A model generated the notes under the pieces. That model was not told where the DNA came from, ran no database searches, and saw nothing but the letters and a program-made list of their open reading frames with translations. Made by a program: the position numbers and the translations under genes. A stretch of 64,000 nucleotides of DNA. It comes from Pseudomonas helmanticensis (lineage in GTDB: Bacteria > Pseudomonadota > Gammaproteobacteria > Pseudomonadales > Pseudomonadaceae). The stretch spans positions 992,001-1,056,000 of the forward strand of contig NZ_FXUY01000001.1 in assembly GCF_900182985.1 (NCBI RefSeq). Reading direction: 5' to 3'. This document shows positions 19,492-27,563 of this stretch, one piece after another. Position 1 is the first letter of the stretch; the number at the start of each line of letters is the position of its first letter.

Positions 19492-20133
19492 TTGATTAGG
19501 GGGCTAGTGGTCGATGACCATGATCTCGTTCGTACAGGCATTACACGGATGCTGGCCGATATCGATGGCTTGCAGGTGGTGGGGCAGGCCGAGTCAGGTG
19601 AAGAGTCCCTGATCAAGGCGCGAGAATTGAAACCGGACGTGGTCCTGATGGACGTCAAGATGCCCGGCATCGGCGGCCTGGAAGCCACGCGCAAAATGTT
19701 GCGCAGTCACCCGGACATCAAGGTGGTTGCCGTTACCGTGTGTGAAGAAGATCCTTTCCCTACACGGTTGTTGCAGGCTGGCGCCGCAGGTTACCTGACC
19801 AAGGGCGCAGGATTGCCGGAAATGGTTCAGGCCATTCGCCTGGTATTCGCCGGCCAGCGCTATATCAGCCCGCAGATCGCTCAGCAGTTGGCGATCAAAT
19901 CCTTCCAGCCGACCAACGATTCGCCGTTCGATGCCTTGTCCGAACGGGAGATCCAGATTGCCTTGATGATTGTTGGCTGTCAGAAGGTACAGATCATTTC
20001 CGACAAGTTGTGTCTGTCGCCGAAGACCGTCAACACCTACCGTTATCGCATATTCGAGAAGCTCTCGATCAGCAGCGACGTCGAGTTGACGCTTCTGGCG
20101 GTGCGTCACGGCATGGTTGATGCCAGCGCCTGA
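19492..20133 (+). CDS. gacA: Response regulator GacA
   Basis: This 213-residue NarL/FixJ-type regulator is GacA by sequence and by position before uvrC. The receiver domain has the acidic pair Asp8-Asp9, phosphoacceptor Asp54 in [10 protein letters not shown], and the switch Thr and Lys in AVTVCEED and GYLTKGAG. The LuxR-type helix-turn-helix is [42 protein letters not shown]. With GacS it switches on the small RNAs that titrate RsmA/E and so governs secondary metabolism and exoproducts. The start is TTG, as known for gacA, with GAGG upstream. Residue 4 is Gly (codon GGG), where I recall Val in other pseudomonads; see findings. Confidence 0.96.
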   Translation: MIRGLVVDDHDLVRTGITRMLADIDGLQVVGQAESGEESLIKARELKPDVVLMDVKMPGIGGLEATRKMLRSHPDIKVVAVTVCEEDPFPTRLLQAGAAGYLTKGAGLPEMVQAIRLVFAGQRYISPQIAQQLAIKSFQPTNDSPFDALSEREIQIALMIVGCQKVQIISDKLCLSPKTVNTYRYRIFEKLSISSDVELTLLAVRHGMVDASA

Positions 20134-20135
20134 TC

Positions 20136-21959
20136 ATGACTGAAGTATTCGATTCCGGCGCCTTTCTGTCGACCGTCAGCGGGCGCCCCGGCGTCTATCG
20201 TATGTTCGATAGCGACGCGCGCCTGCTGTATGTCGGCAAAGCCAAGAATCTCAAGAAGCGTCTCGCCAGCTATTTTCGCAAGACCGGGCTGGCGCCGAAG
20301 ACCGCGGCACTCGTCGGGCGTATCGCTCAGGTCGAAACGACCATCACCGCCAACGAAACCGAAGCGCTGTTGCTTGAGCAGACGCTGATCAAGGAATGGC
20401 GACCGCCGTACAACATTCTGTTGCGCGACGATAAATCCTACCCTTACGTGTTTCTGTCCGACGGCCAATTCCCGCGTCTGAGTATCCATCGCGGCGCCAA
20501 GAAGGCCAAAGGCAAATACTTCGGCCCGTATCCGAGCGCTGGTGCCATTCGTGAAAGCCTGAGTCTGCTGCAAAAAACCTTTTTTGTCCGGCAGTGTGAA
20601 GACAGCTATTACAAGAACCGCACCCGCCCATGCCTGCAATATCAGATCAAGCGCTGCAAGGCCCCTTGTGTCGGGCTGGTCGAGCCTGAGGTGTATGCCG
20701 AGGATGTGCGTCACTCGGTGATGTTCCTTGAAGGGCGCAGTCATGCACTGACCAACGAGCTTTCAACGGCAATGGAAGAGGCGGCGATCAACCTTGAGTT
20801 CGAGCGCGCCGCTGAATTGCGTGACCAGATCGCACTGCTGCGCCGGGTGCAGGATCAACAGAGCATGGAAGGCGGCACCGGCGATATCGACGTCATCGCG
20901 GCGTTCGTTAACCCGGGCGGCGCCTGCGTTCATTTGATCAGCGTGCGCGGCGGACGCGTGCTGGGCAGCAAGAACTTCTTCCCGCAAGTGGGTATAGAAG
21001 AGGACGTCTCGGAAGTCATGGCGGCGTTTCTCGGCCAATACTTCATCAGCAGTCCGGAGCGCGACCTGCCAAGCGAGTTGATCGTCAACGTTGTCCACGA
21101 AGATTTCCCGACGCTGATCGAAGCGATTCACGGGTTGCGTGGCCGCGAGCTGGCGATCAGTCACCGGGTTCGCGGTACACGAGCGCGCTGGCAACAATTG
21201 GCTGTGACCAACGCCGAACAGGCACTGGGTGCGCGGCTGGCCAACCGTCAGCACACTGCGGCACGTTTCGAGGCTTTGGCAGAAGTGCTGAACCTGGATG
21301 AACCGCCACAGCGCCTTGAATGCTACGACATCAGTCACTCCAGCGGCGAAGCGACTGTCGCGTCCTGCGTGGTGTTCGGCCCGGAAGGGGCGATCAAGTC
21401 GGATTACCGTCGCTATAACATCGAAGGTGTAACAGCGGGCGACGATTACGCTGCCATGCATCAGGCCTTGACCCGGCGCTTCAGCAAACTGAAGGACGGC
21501 GAGGGCAAGTTGCCGGACATTCTGCTGGTGGACGGCGGCAAGGGCCAGTTGTCGATGGCCCGCGACGTGCTCAACGAACTGGCCGTGCCGGATCTGATCC
21601 TGCTCGGCGTGGCAAAGGGGGCGACGCGCAAGGCTGGCTTCGAAACTCTGTATCTGAATGATGCAGCGCACGAGTTCACCTTACGCGGCGACTCGCCGGC
21701 ACTGCACCTGATTCAGCAGATCCGCGATGAAGCTCACCGTTTTGCAATTACCGGACACCGCGCGCGTCGTGGCAAAACCCGCCGTACGTCAACGCTGGAA
21801 GGCGTTGCGGGAGTAGGGCCGACCCGCCGACGCGATTTGTTGAAACATTTTGGTGGATTGCAGGAGCTGACTCGTGCAAGCATCGAAGAGATCGCCAAAG
21901 CCCCGGGGATCAGTAAAAAGCTCGCAGAGTCGATTTATGCAAACCTGCATAGCGAGTAG
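20136..21959 (+). CDS. uvrC: Excinuclease ABC subunit C
   Basis: This 607-residue UvrC makes both incisions in nucleotide excision repair. In order there are the GIY-YIG nuclease domain ([29 protein letters not shown], 3' cut), a cysteine-containing segment ([17 protein letters not shown]), the UvrB-binding helix around [25 protein letters not shown], the RNase H-like domain ([20 protein letters not shown] and [10 protein letters not shown], 5' cut), and tandem helix-hairpin-helix motifs at the end ([21 protein letters not shown]). It begins two bases after the gacA stop, the classic gacA-uvrC operon. Confidence 0.97.
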   Translation: MTEVFDSGAFLSTVSGRPGVYRMFDSDARLLYVGKAKNLKKRLASYFRKTGLAPKTAALVGRIAQVETTITANETEALLLEQTLIKEWRPPYNILLRDDKSYPYVFLSDGQFPRLSIHRGAKKAKGKYFGPYPSAGAIRESLSLLQKTFFVRQCEDSYYKNRTRPCLQYQIKRCKAPCVGLVEPEVYAEDVRHSVMFLEGRSHALTNELSTAMEEAAINLEFERAAELRDQIALLRRVQDQQSMEGGTGDIDVIAAFVNPGGACVHLISVRGGRVLGSKNFFPQVGIEEDVSEVMAAFLGQYFISSPERDLPSELIVNVVHEDFPTLIEAIHGLRGRELAISHRVRGTRARWQQLAVTNAEQALGARLANRQHTAARFEALAEVLNLDEPPQRLECYDISHSSGEATVASCVVFGPEGAIKSDYRRYNIEGVTAGDDYAAMHQALTRRFSKLKDGEGKLPDILLVDGGKGQLSMARDVLNELAVPDLILLGVAKGATRKAGFETLYLNDAAHEFTLRGDSPALHLIQQIRDEAHRFAITGHRARRGKTRRTSTLEGVAGVGPTRRRDLLKHFGGLQELTRASIEEIAKAPGISKKLAESIYANLHSE

Positions 21960-21991
21960 AATGCCCCTTCACCTCGTAGCCAGTTGTGCCG

Positions 21992-22552
21992 ATGAATATC
22001 CCTAATCTGATTACCGTTCTACGCGTCCTGCTCATTCCGATCTTCATTTTGCTGTTCTATCTGCCTTACCAATGGAGTTACATGGCCTCCGCCTCGGTGT
22101 TTGCCTTCGCGGCAGCAACGGACTGGCTGGATGGTTATCTGGCTCGCCGACTGGAGCAAAGCACGCCGTTCGGAGCGTTTCTCGATCCGGTCGCCGACAA
22201 GCTGATGGTCGCCGTCGCACTGGTTCTGCTGGTGCAGGAACACGGCAATCTTTGGCTGACACTGCCAGCCGCTGTCATCATTGGTCGCGAGATCGTCGTT
22301 TCGGCCTTGCGTGAATGGATGGCCGAACTCGGCGCCCGTGCACATGTTGCCGTGTCGAACCTGGGCAAATGGAAAACCGCCGCGCAAATGCTCGCGCTGG
22401 TGATTCTGCTGGCCAATCCACGCGACTTCAGTTTCTGGGTTGTTCTCGGTTATGCCTTGCTGATGGTCTCCGCCGGCTTGACGCTTTGGTCGATGGTTCA
22501 GTACCTGCGCGCCGCCTGGCCGCATCTGAAGACCGATGTTGAAAAGAAATAA
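21992..22552 (+). CDS. pgsA: CDP-diacylglycerol-glycerol-3-phosphate 3-phosphatidyltransferase
   Basis: This 186-residue inner-membrane enzyme makes phosphatidylglycerol phosphate, the committed step to phosphatidylglycerol and cardiolipin. The CDP-alcohol phosphotransferase signature [20 protein letters not shown] continues as LDPVADK with all acidic residues present. Four or more hydrophobic segments are visible, including the first, [19 protein letters not shown]. The ATG at 21992 ([11 protein letters not shown]) matches family starts; an in-frame GTG lies six bases earlier. It follows uvrC by 32 bases and precedes the tRNA cluster. Confidence 0.95.
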   Translation: MNIPNLITVLRVLLIPIFILLFYLPYQWSYMASASVFAFAAATDWLDGYLARRLEQSTPFGAFLDPVADKLMVAVALVLLVQEHGNLWLTLPAAVIIGREIVVSALREWMAELGARAHVAVSNLGKWKTAAQMLALVILLANPRDFSFWVVLGYALLMVSAGLTLWSMVQYLRAAWPHLKTDVEKK

Positions 22553-22572
22553 AACTTTTTTGAATCAAGGGG

Positions 22573-22600
22573 TTGACGGAGCTTCTTAATTCTATAGAAT
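22573..22600 (+). promoter_or_regulatory. Sigma-70 promoter of the tRNA cluster
   Basis: TTGACG (22573-22578), a 16-base spacer and TAGAAT (22595-22600, part of TATAGAAT) lie 12 bases before tRNA-Gly. Both hexamers match the housekeeping consensus closely, with good spacing for a strong stable-RNA promoter. Confidence 0.75.
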
Positions 22601-22612
22601 GCGCATCACCAA

Positions 22613-22688
<76 letters not shown>

Positions 22689-22734
22689 AGTTAAAACGCG
22701 TTTGTTGTTGTGCTACTGATAACAGACGTTTTGA

Positions 22735-22808
22735 GGCCGAGTAGCAAAATGGTTATGCAGTGGATTGCAAATCCACCTACGCCGGTTCGATTCCGACCTC
22801 GGCCTCCA
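22735..22808 (+). tRNA. tRNA-Cys (GCA)
   Basis: This is a 74-base cloverleaf with acceptor stem GGCCGAG/CTCGGCC, anticodon stem-loop GTGGATTGCAAATCCAC with anticodon GCA, T-loop GGTTCGATTCC, and TCCA end. It lies 46 bases after tRNA-Gly and is probably processed from the same transcript. Confidence 0.97.
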
Positions 22809-22816
22809 CTATAAAT

Positions 22817-22853
22817 AAGCTCCGTAGATCCATGATTTACGGAGCTTTTTTAT
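22817..22853 (+). terminator. Intrinsic terminator after tRNA-Cys
   Basis: AAGCTCCGTA and TACGGAGCTT form a perfect 10-base stem with an 11-base loop, and the right arm runs into a TTTTTTATTTT tract. It ends the Gly-Cys transcript, so tRNA-Leu 150 bases downstream probably has its own promoter in the otherwise featureless gap 22854-23003. Confidence 0.88.
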
Positions 22854-23003
22854 TTTCAATGCGCTGCAAAATTTAGTCTTGAATTCAGCCATTGCGAACT
22901 TGCTTCACCGGGACGTGATGTATATATTTCCCGCTCGGCTGTTCAAGCCTGCATCCTCCCAGGATCGCGACTCAACAGCTGGAAAGTGCAACACCGCGCT
23001 ACC

Positions 23004-23090
23004 GCCCGAATGGCGAAACTGGTAGACGCATGGGACTTAAAATCCCCCGCTCGTAAGGGCGTGCCGGTTCGATTCCGGCTTCGGGCACCA
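23004..23090 (+). tRNA. tRNA-Leu (TAA)
   Basis: This is an 87-base class II tRNA with acceptor stem GCCCGAA/TTCGGGC, anticodon TAA in GGGACTTAAAATCCC, a long variable arm (CCGCTCGTAAGGGCG), T-loop GGTTCGATTCC and encoded ACCA end. This gene is a frequent phage and island attachment site in Pseudomonas, and the sequence just downstream carries what looks like an integration scar. Confidence 0.97.
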
Positions 23091-23098
23091 TCTTAAAT

Positions 23099-23140
23099 CA
23101 AGGGTTTGCGAGCGAAAGCTGATGCAAACCCTTGTTTGTT
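23099..23140 (+). terminator. Terminator after tRNA-Leu
   Basis: CAAGGGTTTGC and GCAAACCCTTG make a perfect 11-base stem with a 14-base loop, followed by TTTGTT. It starts eight bases after the tRNA-Leu gene. Confidence 0.8.
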
Positions 23141-23142
23141 TC

Positions 23143-23173
23143 TGGTCCGCAATTTTGATGTTGGTCCGCAATT
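23143..23173. repeat. Direct repeat TGGTCCGCAATT, two copies, 19-base period
   Basis: TGGTCCGCAATT occurs at 23143-23154 and again at 23162-23173. The pair lies between tRNA-Leu and the 3' end of a probable integrase fragment. Short direct repeats next to an attachment site are typical of arm-type integrase binding sites, so this may be the remaining arm of an attR or attL. Confidence 0.5.
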
Positions 23174-23238
23174 CACTTGGCGGGAGTAACCTTCTTGCCC
23201 ATGCGATTGCAGATGTACCTCTCGTTCATCTGGATCGA
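23173..23238 (-). pseudogene. C-terminal remnant of a tyrosine integrase at tRNA-Leu
   Basis: On the minus strand, pointing at tRNA-Leu, the frame reads SIQMNERYICNRMGKKVTPA then Lys and a stop. It resembles the last residues of tRNA-associated phage-type integrases, where the Tyr of an M-x-E-R-Y-I motif is the catalytic nucleophile. Upstream the frame continues but no longer resembles an integrase, so only the tail remains. The position next to a tRNA and to direct repeats supports an old integration and deletion event. The identification rests on a short match and is tentative. Confidence 0.4.
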
Positions 23239-23328
23239 AATTTTGCGCCGTTGAAGCAGGCGCAAATGTGAAGTTTTGAGCCGCTGGCATTTAAATCGGC
23301 AGACATTTTTCATGCCTGTCGGTGTGGC

Positions 23329-23904
23329 TCACTGAGGTCTGGAAGTTACCACTGTAAATGGATTGCCGAATGGGTCCTTTCCTTCGAGCACGATTCGTTG
23401 CCGTTCCTGGGTCACGATTTCGTACTCATCTGAACTGCCAGGAACATACTGTTTATTCAGGTCGGGCAGTGAGTAACCGCTCAGTTTCTCCAGAAGTGGA
23501 ATCGGCATCTCTAGCTCGCCGCTTTTGAAACTCGTGGGTTCAGTGTGTAAGCCTGTCAGTGTAAAGGTCAGGAATTTATTGTCAGCCGTCCAGGTTCCTG
23601 ACCCCTTTGTAAGCACTACAGCAGAAAACGGCTTGTCGGCAGCGCCACCCGAGAATTTCAGGGTTCCGTTCACGTTGTAGCGCCCGTTACGGAAGTATTC
23701 GGTAATACCGTTGAAGGCAACAGACCCGCCCGGGACAGGATGTTGGTAGTTGCTTTCCCAGCGCCCGAGAAAAGCTGGATTGTGTTCTGGGCCTGAGTCA
23801 TGGAACGCAGCGTAAATTGTCGCGATGCCTGCGATAAGCGTGATTATCCCCCCGGCTCTGACGTAACCCTTACGAGTAAATTGTTTGATCGTTTCTAGCT
23901 TCAT
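23329..23904 (-). CDS. Unknown membrane-anchored protein in the tRNA-Leu scar region
   Basis: This 191-residue protein is of a family I do not recognise. A basic start (MKLETIKQFTRKGYVRAG) is followed by one hydrophobic helix (GGIITLIAGIATIYAAF, about residues 18-34) and a soluble domain probably in the periplasm (FLGRWESNYQHPVPGGSVAF, later WTADNKFLTFTLTGL and RQRIVLEGKDPFGNPFTVV). This looks like a small beta-rich, lipocalin-like or C-type lysozyme-inhibitor-like fold. Its GC content is visibly lower than that of the neighbours. With the integrase remnant it may be cargo left by an integrated element. Confidence 0.65.
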   Translation of the reverse strand: MKLETIKQFTRKGYVRAGGIITLIAGIATIYAAFHDSGPEHNPAFLGRWESNYQHPVPGGSVAFNGITEYFRNGRYNVNGTLKFSGGAADKPFSAVVLTKGSGTWTADNKFLTFTLTGLHTEPTSFKSGELEMPIPLLEKLSGYSLPDLNKQYVPGSSDEYEIVTQERQRIVLEGKDPFGNPFTVVTSRPQ

Positions 23905-24046
23905 GTTGTGAGAACTACTCCATTAGTCGTTTTTGGCAGATCGGCATCATTCTACCTAGATCAGTACGCCGCGATTGAGGGTGTCGGCGAAGTAATTCGT
24001 ATTGTTCACTCACATTCGGAAGCTTCTCGTAGCAACCCCTCAAACC

Positions 24047-24964
24047 TCAACGCCGCGCCATATGCTGCTGCGGCGCCAAAAACGCATCGTGAAAATAATT
24101 CCGAAACGCCTGCATCGCCGGGCTGAACTCCCGCTCCCGATGCCACGCCAAACCCACACTCATCGGCGTCACCTTGTCGGTGATCGTCAGCGTTTCAATA
24201 CGTTTGCCTTCCAGCGACCACGGGCGATGCACGAGGTCTGACAGGATGGCCACGCCGCTGCCATTGGCGACCATGCTGCGCACCGCTTCCACGGAACTGG
24301 TGCGGACCCTCACGTTTGGCTGCTGGCGGGCGTTTTCCCAGTAGCGCATGGCGCTTTGTTCGGCCTCGTCGACGGTCAGCAGGATGAAGGGTTCTTTCGC
24401 CACGTCGGCAAGGCTGATGGCCGAGCGTTCGCACAGTGGATGGTGGCTGGGCAGCCATAGCCGGCGTTCGGAGTTGAACAGTGTTTCCGAGACGATGTCC
24501 GCATGGGTGAGATTGGCGGTGAGGACCACCGCCATGTCGAATCGACCTTCCAGCAGGCCTTGTTCGATGGCATGGCGTTCCTGTTCGTGGACTTCGATGG
24601 TGACGTCGGGGTGCCAGTGTTCCAGGCGCTGCAAATGGTGGGGCAGGAAATATCCGATCACCGTGTAGCTCGCCGCCAGGCGCAGCACGCCACTGGCGCG
24701 GATGTCCGGCAACGGACTGTTCAGCGCGTCATCGACGCTGCGCAAAATCACGTAGGCGCGATTGAGAAAGTGCCGGCCGGCATCGGTCAGGCTCATGCCT
24801 TGGGCCGAGCGCTGGAACAACAGCGTGCCGAGTATGCCTTCCAGTTCCTTGATCGCCGTGGTCACGGCCGATTGCGAAATATTCAAATGAATCGCCGCTT
24901 GGGAAATTTGCCCGATCTCCGCCGTGGCAACGAAATAACGGATTTGGCGCAAGGTCAGGGACAT
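24047..24964 (-). CDS. LysR-type regulator divergent from the pxp operon
   Basis: This 305-residue regulator starts from MSLTLRQIRYFVATAEIGQI, a start with GGAG upstream; five more codons are open before it. The N-terminal winged helix-turn-helix is QISQAAIHLNISQSAVTTAIKELEGILGTLLFQRS. A substrate-binding-like effector domain follows (GVLRLAASYTVIGYFLPHHLQRLEHWHPDVTIEVHEQER). It is transcribed away from the pxpA-bccp-accC-pxpB-pxpC-permease operon, with inverted repeats in the 125-base gap, so it most likely controls that operon in response to its substrate or product. Confidence 0.9.
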   Translation of the reverse strand: MSLTLRQIRYFVATAEIGQISQAAIHLNISQSAVTTAIKELEGILGTLLFQRSAQGMSLTDAGRHFLNRAYVILRSVDDALNSPLPDIRASGVLRLAASYTVIGYFLPHHLQRLEHWHPDVTIEVHEQERHAIEQGLLEGRFDMAVVLTANLTHADIVSETLFNSERRLWLPSHHPLCERSAISLADVAKEPFILLTVDEAEQSAMRYWENARQQPNVRVRTSSVEAVRSMVANGSGVAILSDLVHRPWSLEGKRIETLTITDKVTPMSVGLAWHREREFSPAMQAFRNYFHDAFLAPQQHMARR

Positions 24965-24983
24965 GCAGACTCCGGGCATTGAA

Positions 24984-25026
24984 GTATCTGTTTTTCAGAA
25001 GATAGCCCCTCTGATAATAGATCTTC
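24984..25026. promoter_or_regulatory. Candidate LysR operator between regulator and pxpA
   Basis: Overlapping inverted repeats lie in the divergent gap: TCTG-TTTTT-CAGA at about 24987-24999, and GAAGAT (24998-25003) paired with ATCTTC (25021-25026). They are 60-100 bases before the pxpA start, as expected for a LysR activator site. Binding is inferred from position only. Confidence 0.4.
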
Positions 25027-25089
25027 CCAAGGGGATGGCAGGAATCTAACGTGGCCTGCATGAAGTCACAAGCGTCAGGAGCAAGCGTC

Positions 25090-25851
25090 ATGCAAGCAGT
25101 AGATTTCAACTCGGACATGGGTGAAGGCTTCGGCCCATGGACCATCGGCGACGGTGTCGACAACGAGCTGATGGGCTTCATCAGTTCCGCCAACATCGCC
25201 ACCGGTTTTCACGCCGGCGACCCCGGCTCCATGCGCCGTACCGTAGAGCACGCCAAGCGGCTGGGCGTGGCCATCGGCGCGCATCCAGGGTTTCGTGATC
25301 TGGTCGGTTTCGGTCGTCGCCACATCAACGCACCGGCGCAGGAACTGGTCGACGACATGCTTTACCAGTTGGGCGCGTTGCGTGAACTCGCCCGGGTTCA
25401 AGGTGTAGCCCTGCAACACATAAAACCCCACGGTGCGCTGTACATGCACCTGGCCCGAGACGAAGAGGCCGCCCGTTTGCTGGTGGAAAACCTGCAGCGT
25501 CTGGAACCGGAACTGTTGCTCTATTGCATGCCCGATTCGGTGATCTGGCGCGTTGCAACGGAACTCGGTCAACCGGTGATTCGCGAGTTCTACGCCGACC
25601 GCGAATACGACCTCAGCGGCTCCATCGTCTTCACCCGCAATGTGCGCGCCTACGACCCGGCGCAGGTCGCCGCGCGTGTACTGCGCGCCTGTCAGCAAGG
25701 CGTTGTGCGTACGGTTGAAGGTGAGGATTTGCCGATCGAGTTCGATTCGATTTGCCTGCACAGCGACACACCGGGCGCACTCGCGCTGGTCGAAGCCACG
25801 CGAAAAGCCCTCGATTACGCGGGGATCAACGTCCGCGCACCACGCCCATAA
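25090..25851 (+). CDS. pxpA: LamB/YcsF-family protein, 5-oxoprolinase subunit A
   Basis: This 253-residue protein has the LamB/YcsF signatures [51 protein letters not shown] and CLHSDTPGA. PxpA works with PxpB and PxpC to open the lactam ring of 5-oxoproline with ATP. The start MQAVDFNSD at 25090 has AGGAG upstream; the longer frame begins in non-conserved sequence. It is the first gene of an operon that also encodes biotin carboxylase components, which the E. coli pxp cluster lacks. Confidence 0.93.
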   Translation: MQAVDFNSDMGEGFGPWTIGDGVDNELMGFISSANIATGFHAGDPGSMRRTVEHAKRLGVAIGAHPGFRDLVGFGRRHINAPAQELVDDMLYQLGALRELARVQGVALQHIKPHGALYMHLARDEEAARLLVENLQRLEPELLLYCMPDSVIWRVATELGQPVIREFYADREYDLSGSIVFTRNVRAYDPAQVAARVLRACQQGVVRTVEGEDLPIEFDSICLHSDTPGALALVEATRKALDYAGINVRAPRP

Positions 25852-25933
25852 CGCTTGGCGCACAGACGCCAGGGTTGTACCCACGATGGATTTTTTGCCT
25901 GCCTTTCTACAAATATTCCAAAAAGGAACAGAC

Positions 25934-26179
25934 ATGGCCGAACACACTGTAATCACCCCGTTGCCAGGGACCTTCTACCGCAAAGCCACACCGGAATCGG
26001 CGAATTACGTCGAGGTGGGCGCGCAAGTCAGCGCCGACACGGTGATCGGCCTGATCGAGGTCATGAAGCAGTTTTCCGAACTGACCGCCGGGATGGCCGG
26101 TCGTCTCAGTGCATTCCTGGTAGAAGACGGTGATCCGGTGGAGCCGGGTCAAGTCATCGCAACACTCGACGACGAGTGA
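25934..26179 (+). CDS. Biotin carboxyl carrier protein, short form
   Basis: This 81-residue single biotinyl domain is preceded by AAGGA. The biotin acceptor is Lys45 in GLIEVMKQFSE, a slight variant of the usual EAMKM. The glycine-rich turns LPGTFYRKA and EDGDPVEPGQVIATL match AccB-type domains. It is much shorter than AccB of acetyl-CoA carboxylase (~150 residues) because the N-terminal extension is missing. With the next gene it should supply carboxybiotin to a dedicated carboxyltransferase, probably PxpB-PxpC. Confidence 0.9.
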   Translation: MAEHTVITPLPGTFYRKATPESANYVEVGAQVSADTVIGLIEVMKQFSELTAGMAGRLSAFLVEDGDPVEPGQVIATLDDE

Positions 26180-26189
26180 GGGCGTGATC

Positions 26190-27563
26190 ATGACTCAAGG
26201 CATTCATAAACTGTTGATCGCCAACCGTGGCGAGATCGCGGTGCGGATTATCCGTGCCGCCAAAGCGCTGGGGATTCCCACCGTTGCCGCGTGCAGCGAG
26301 GCGGACGTCGACTCGCAAGCGGCGCGCATGGCCGACGAGGTGCATGTTCTCGGCCCGGCTCGTGCTGATAAAAGTTACCTGAACGTCGAGGCGTTGCTCG
26401 GCGCCCTGAAATCCACGGGCGCCAACGCGGTGCATCCCGGTTACGGCTTTCTTTCGGAGAACGCTGATTTTGCCGAAGCGGTAGTTGCCGCCGGGGCGAT
26501 TTTTGTCGGCCCGAGCGCAGAGACGATCCGGCGTATGGGCGATAAAGCCGAAGCCCGCCGCACCGCGCAGGCGGCCGGCGTGCCAGTGGTGCCGGGGTCG
26601 CCGGGTGAATTGTTTGACGTTGAATCGGCACTTAAGGCAGCTGAAACCGTTGGCTTCCCGCTATTGATCAAGGCCTCGGCGGGTGGTGGTGGACGCGGTA
26701 TTCGCCTGGCAGAAAACGCGCAGCAATTAGCAGAAGAATTTCCTCGCTCGCAGCGTGAAGCCCAAGCCGCGTTCGGCAATGGCGCAGTCTATCTGGAGCG
26801 GTTTATCAGCCGGGCGCGGCACATTGAAGTGCAGGTTTTGGGTGACGGTGAGCACGCGGTGCATCTGTTTGAGCGCGAGTGTTCACTGCAGCGTCGCCGA
26901 CAGAAAATCTTCGAAGAGGCGCCGTCGCCGGTCCTCAGCCAACAACAGCGGGAAACCCTCTGCGCCAGTGCCGTGCGCCTGACCGAGTCGTTGGGCTACA
27001 AGGGCGCCGGTACTCTCGAATATCTGTATGACGACGCCACCGGCGAGTTCTTCTTTATCGAGATGAACACGCGGATTCAGGTCGAGCACCCGGTCAGCGA
27101 GCTGATCACCGGCATCGATCTGGTGCAGGCGATGTTGCGCATCGCCGGCGGCGCGCCGCTGGGTCTCCAGCAGAGTGACATTCGCCTGAATGGCGCGGCC
27201 GTGCAAATGCGCCTGAACGCCGAAGACCCGCAGCGCGACTTCTTCCCAAGTCCAGGGCTGGTCGAGGAACTGATCTGGCCGCAAGGCGAGGGCATTCGCG
27301 TCGACACTCACCTGTATCAAGGCTACCGCGTGCCGCCTTACTATGACTCGCTGCTGGCCAAGCTGATCGTGCACGGTGCCGATCGGGCCGAAGCGTTGGC
27401 CCGGGCGCGGCTCGCGGTCGAGCAAACCACGCTGGGCGGCATGGCCAGCACCTTGGCGCTGCACGGAGAATTGCTCGCGCAACCTTGGCTGCACAGCGCC
27501 GATTTTCATACCGGCACCCTGGAAACCTGGCTGGCCGCGCGCCGTAGCGGAGGTGCCGCATGA
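26190..27563 (+). CDS. Biotin carboxylase, AccC-like, operon-specific
   Basis: This 457-residue ATP-grasp enzyme carboxylates biotin on its carrier protein with bicarbonate and ATP. Visible motifs are KLLIANRGEIAVRIIRAAKALG, HPGYGFLSENADFAEAV, the Gly-rich ATP loop IKASAGGGGRGIRLA, IEVQVLGDG, ERECSLQRRRQKIFEEAPS, FIEMNTRIQVEHPVSE and the C-terminal RVPPYYDSLLAKLI. The start at 26190 (MTQGIHKLLIANRG) is ten bases after the BCCP gene and has GAGGG before it; upstream codons overlap BCCP. It is a paralogue of the housekeeping accC, dedicated by context to the pxp operon. Confidence 0.93.
   Translation: MTQGIHKLLIANRGEIAVRIIRAAKALGIPTVAACSEADVDSQAARMADEVHVLGPARADKSYLNVEALLGALKSTGANAVHPGYGFLSENADFAEAVVAAGAIFVGPSAETIRRMGDKAEARRTAQAAGVPVVPGSPGELFDVESALKAAETVGFPLLIKASAGGGGRGIRLAENAQQLAEEFPRSQREAQAAFGNGAVYLERFISRARHIEVQVLGDGEHAVHLFERECSLQRRRQKIFEEAPSPVLSQQQRETLCASAVRLTESLGYKGAGTLEYLYDDATGEFFFIEMNTRIQVEHPVSELITGIDLVQAMLRIAGGAPLGLQQSDIRLNGAAVQMRLNAEDPQRDFFPSPGLVEELIWPQGEGIRVDTHLYQGYRVPPYYDSLLAKLIVHGADRAEALARARLAVEQTTLGGMASTLALHGELLAQPWLHSADFHTGTLETWLAARRSGGAA

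Noticed and set aside
22854..23003. An additional tRNA or small RNA between tRNA-Cys and tRNA-Leu
   Set aside because: No cloverleaf or hairpin with U tract was found in the gap after the tRNA-Cys terminator. It most likely holds the tRNA-Leu promoter.
26130..26189. Earlier start for the biotin carboxylase gene, overlapping BCCP
   Set aside because: The family begins at KLLIANRGEIAVRI. The ATG at 26190 has a GAGGG box, while the upstream codons lie inside the BCCP gene in another frame.
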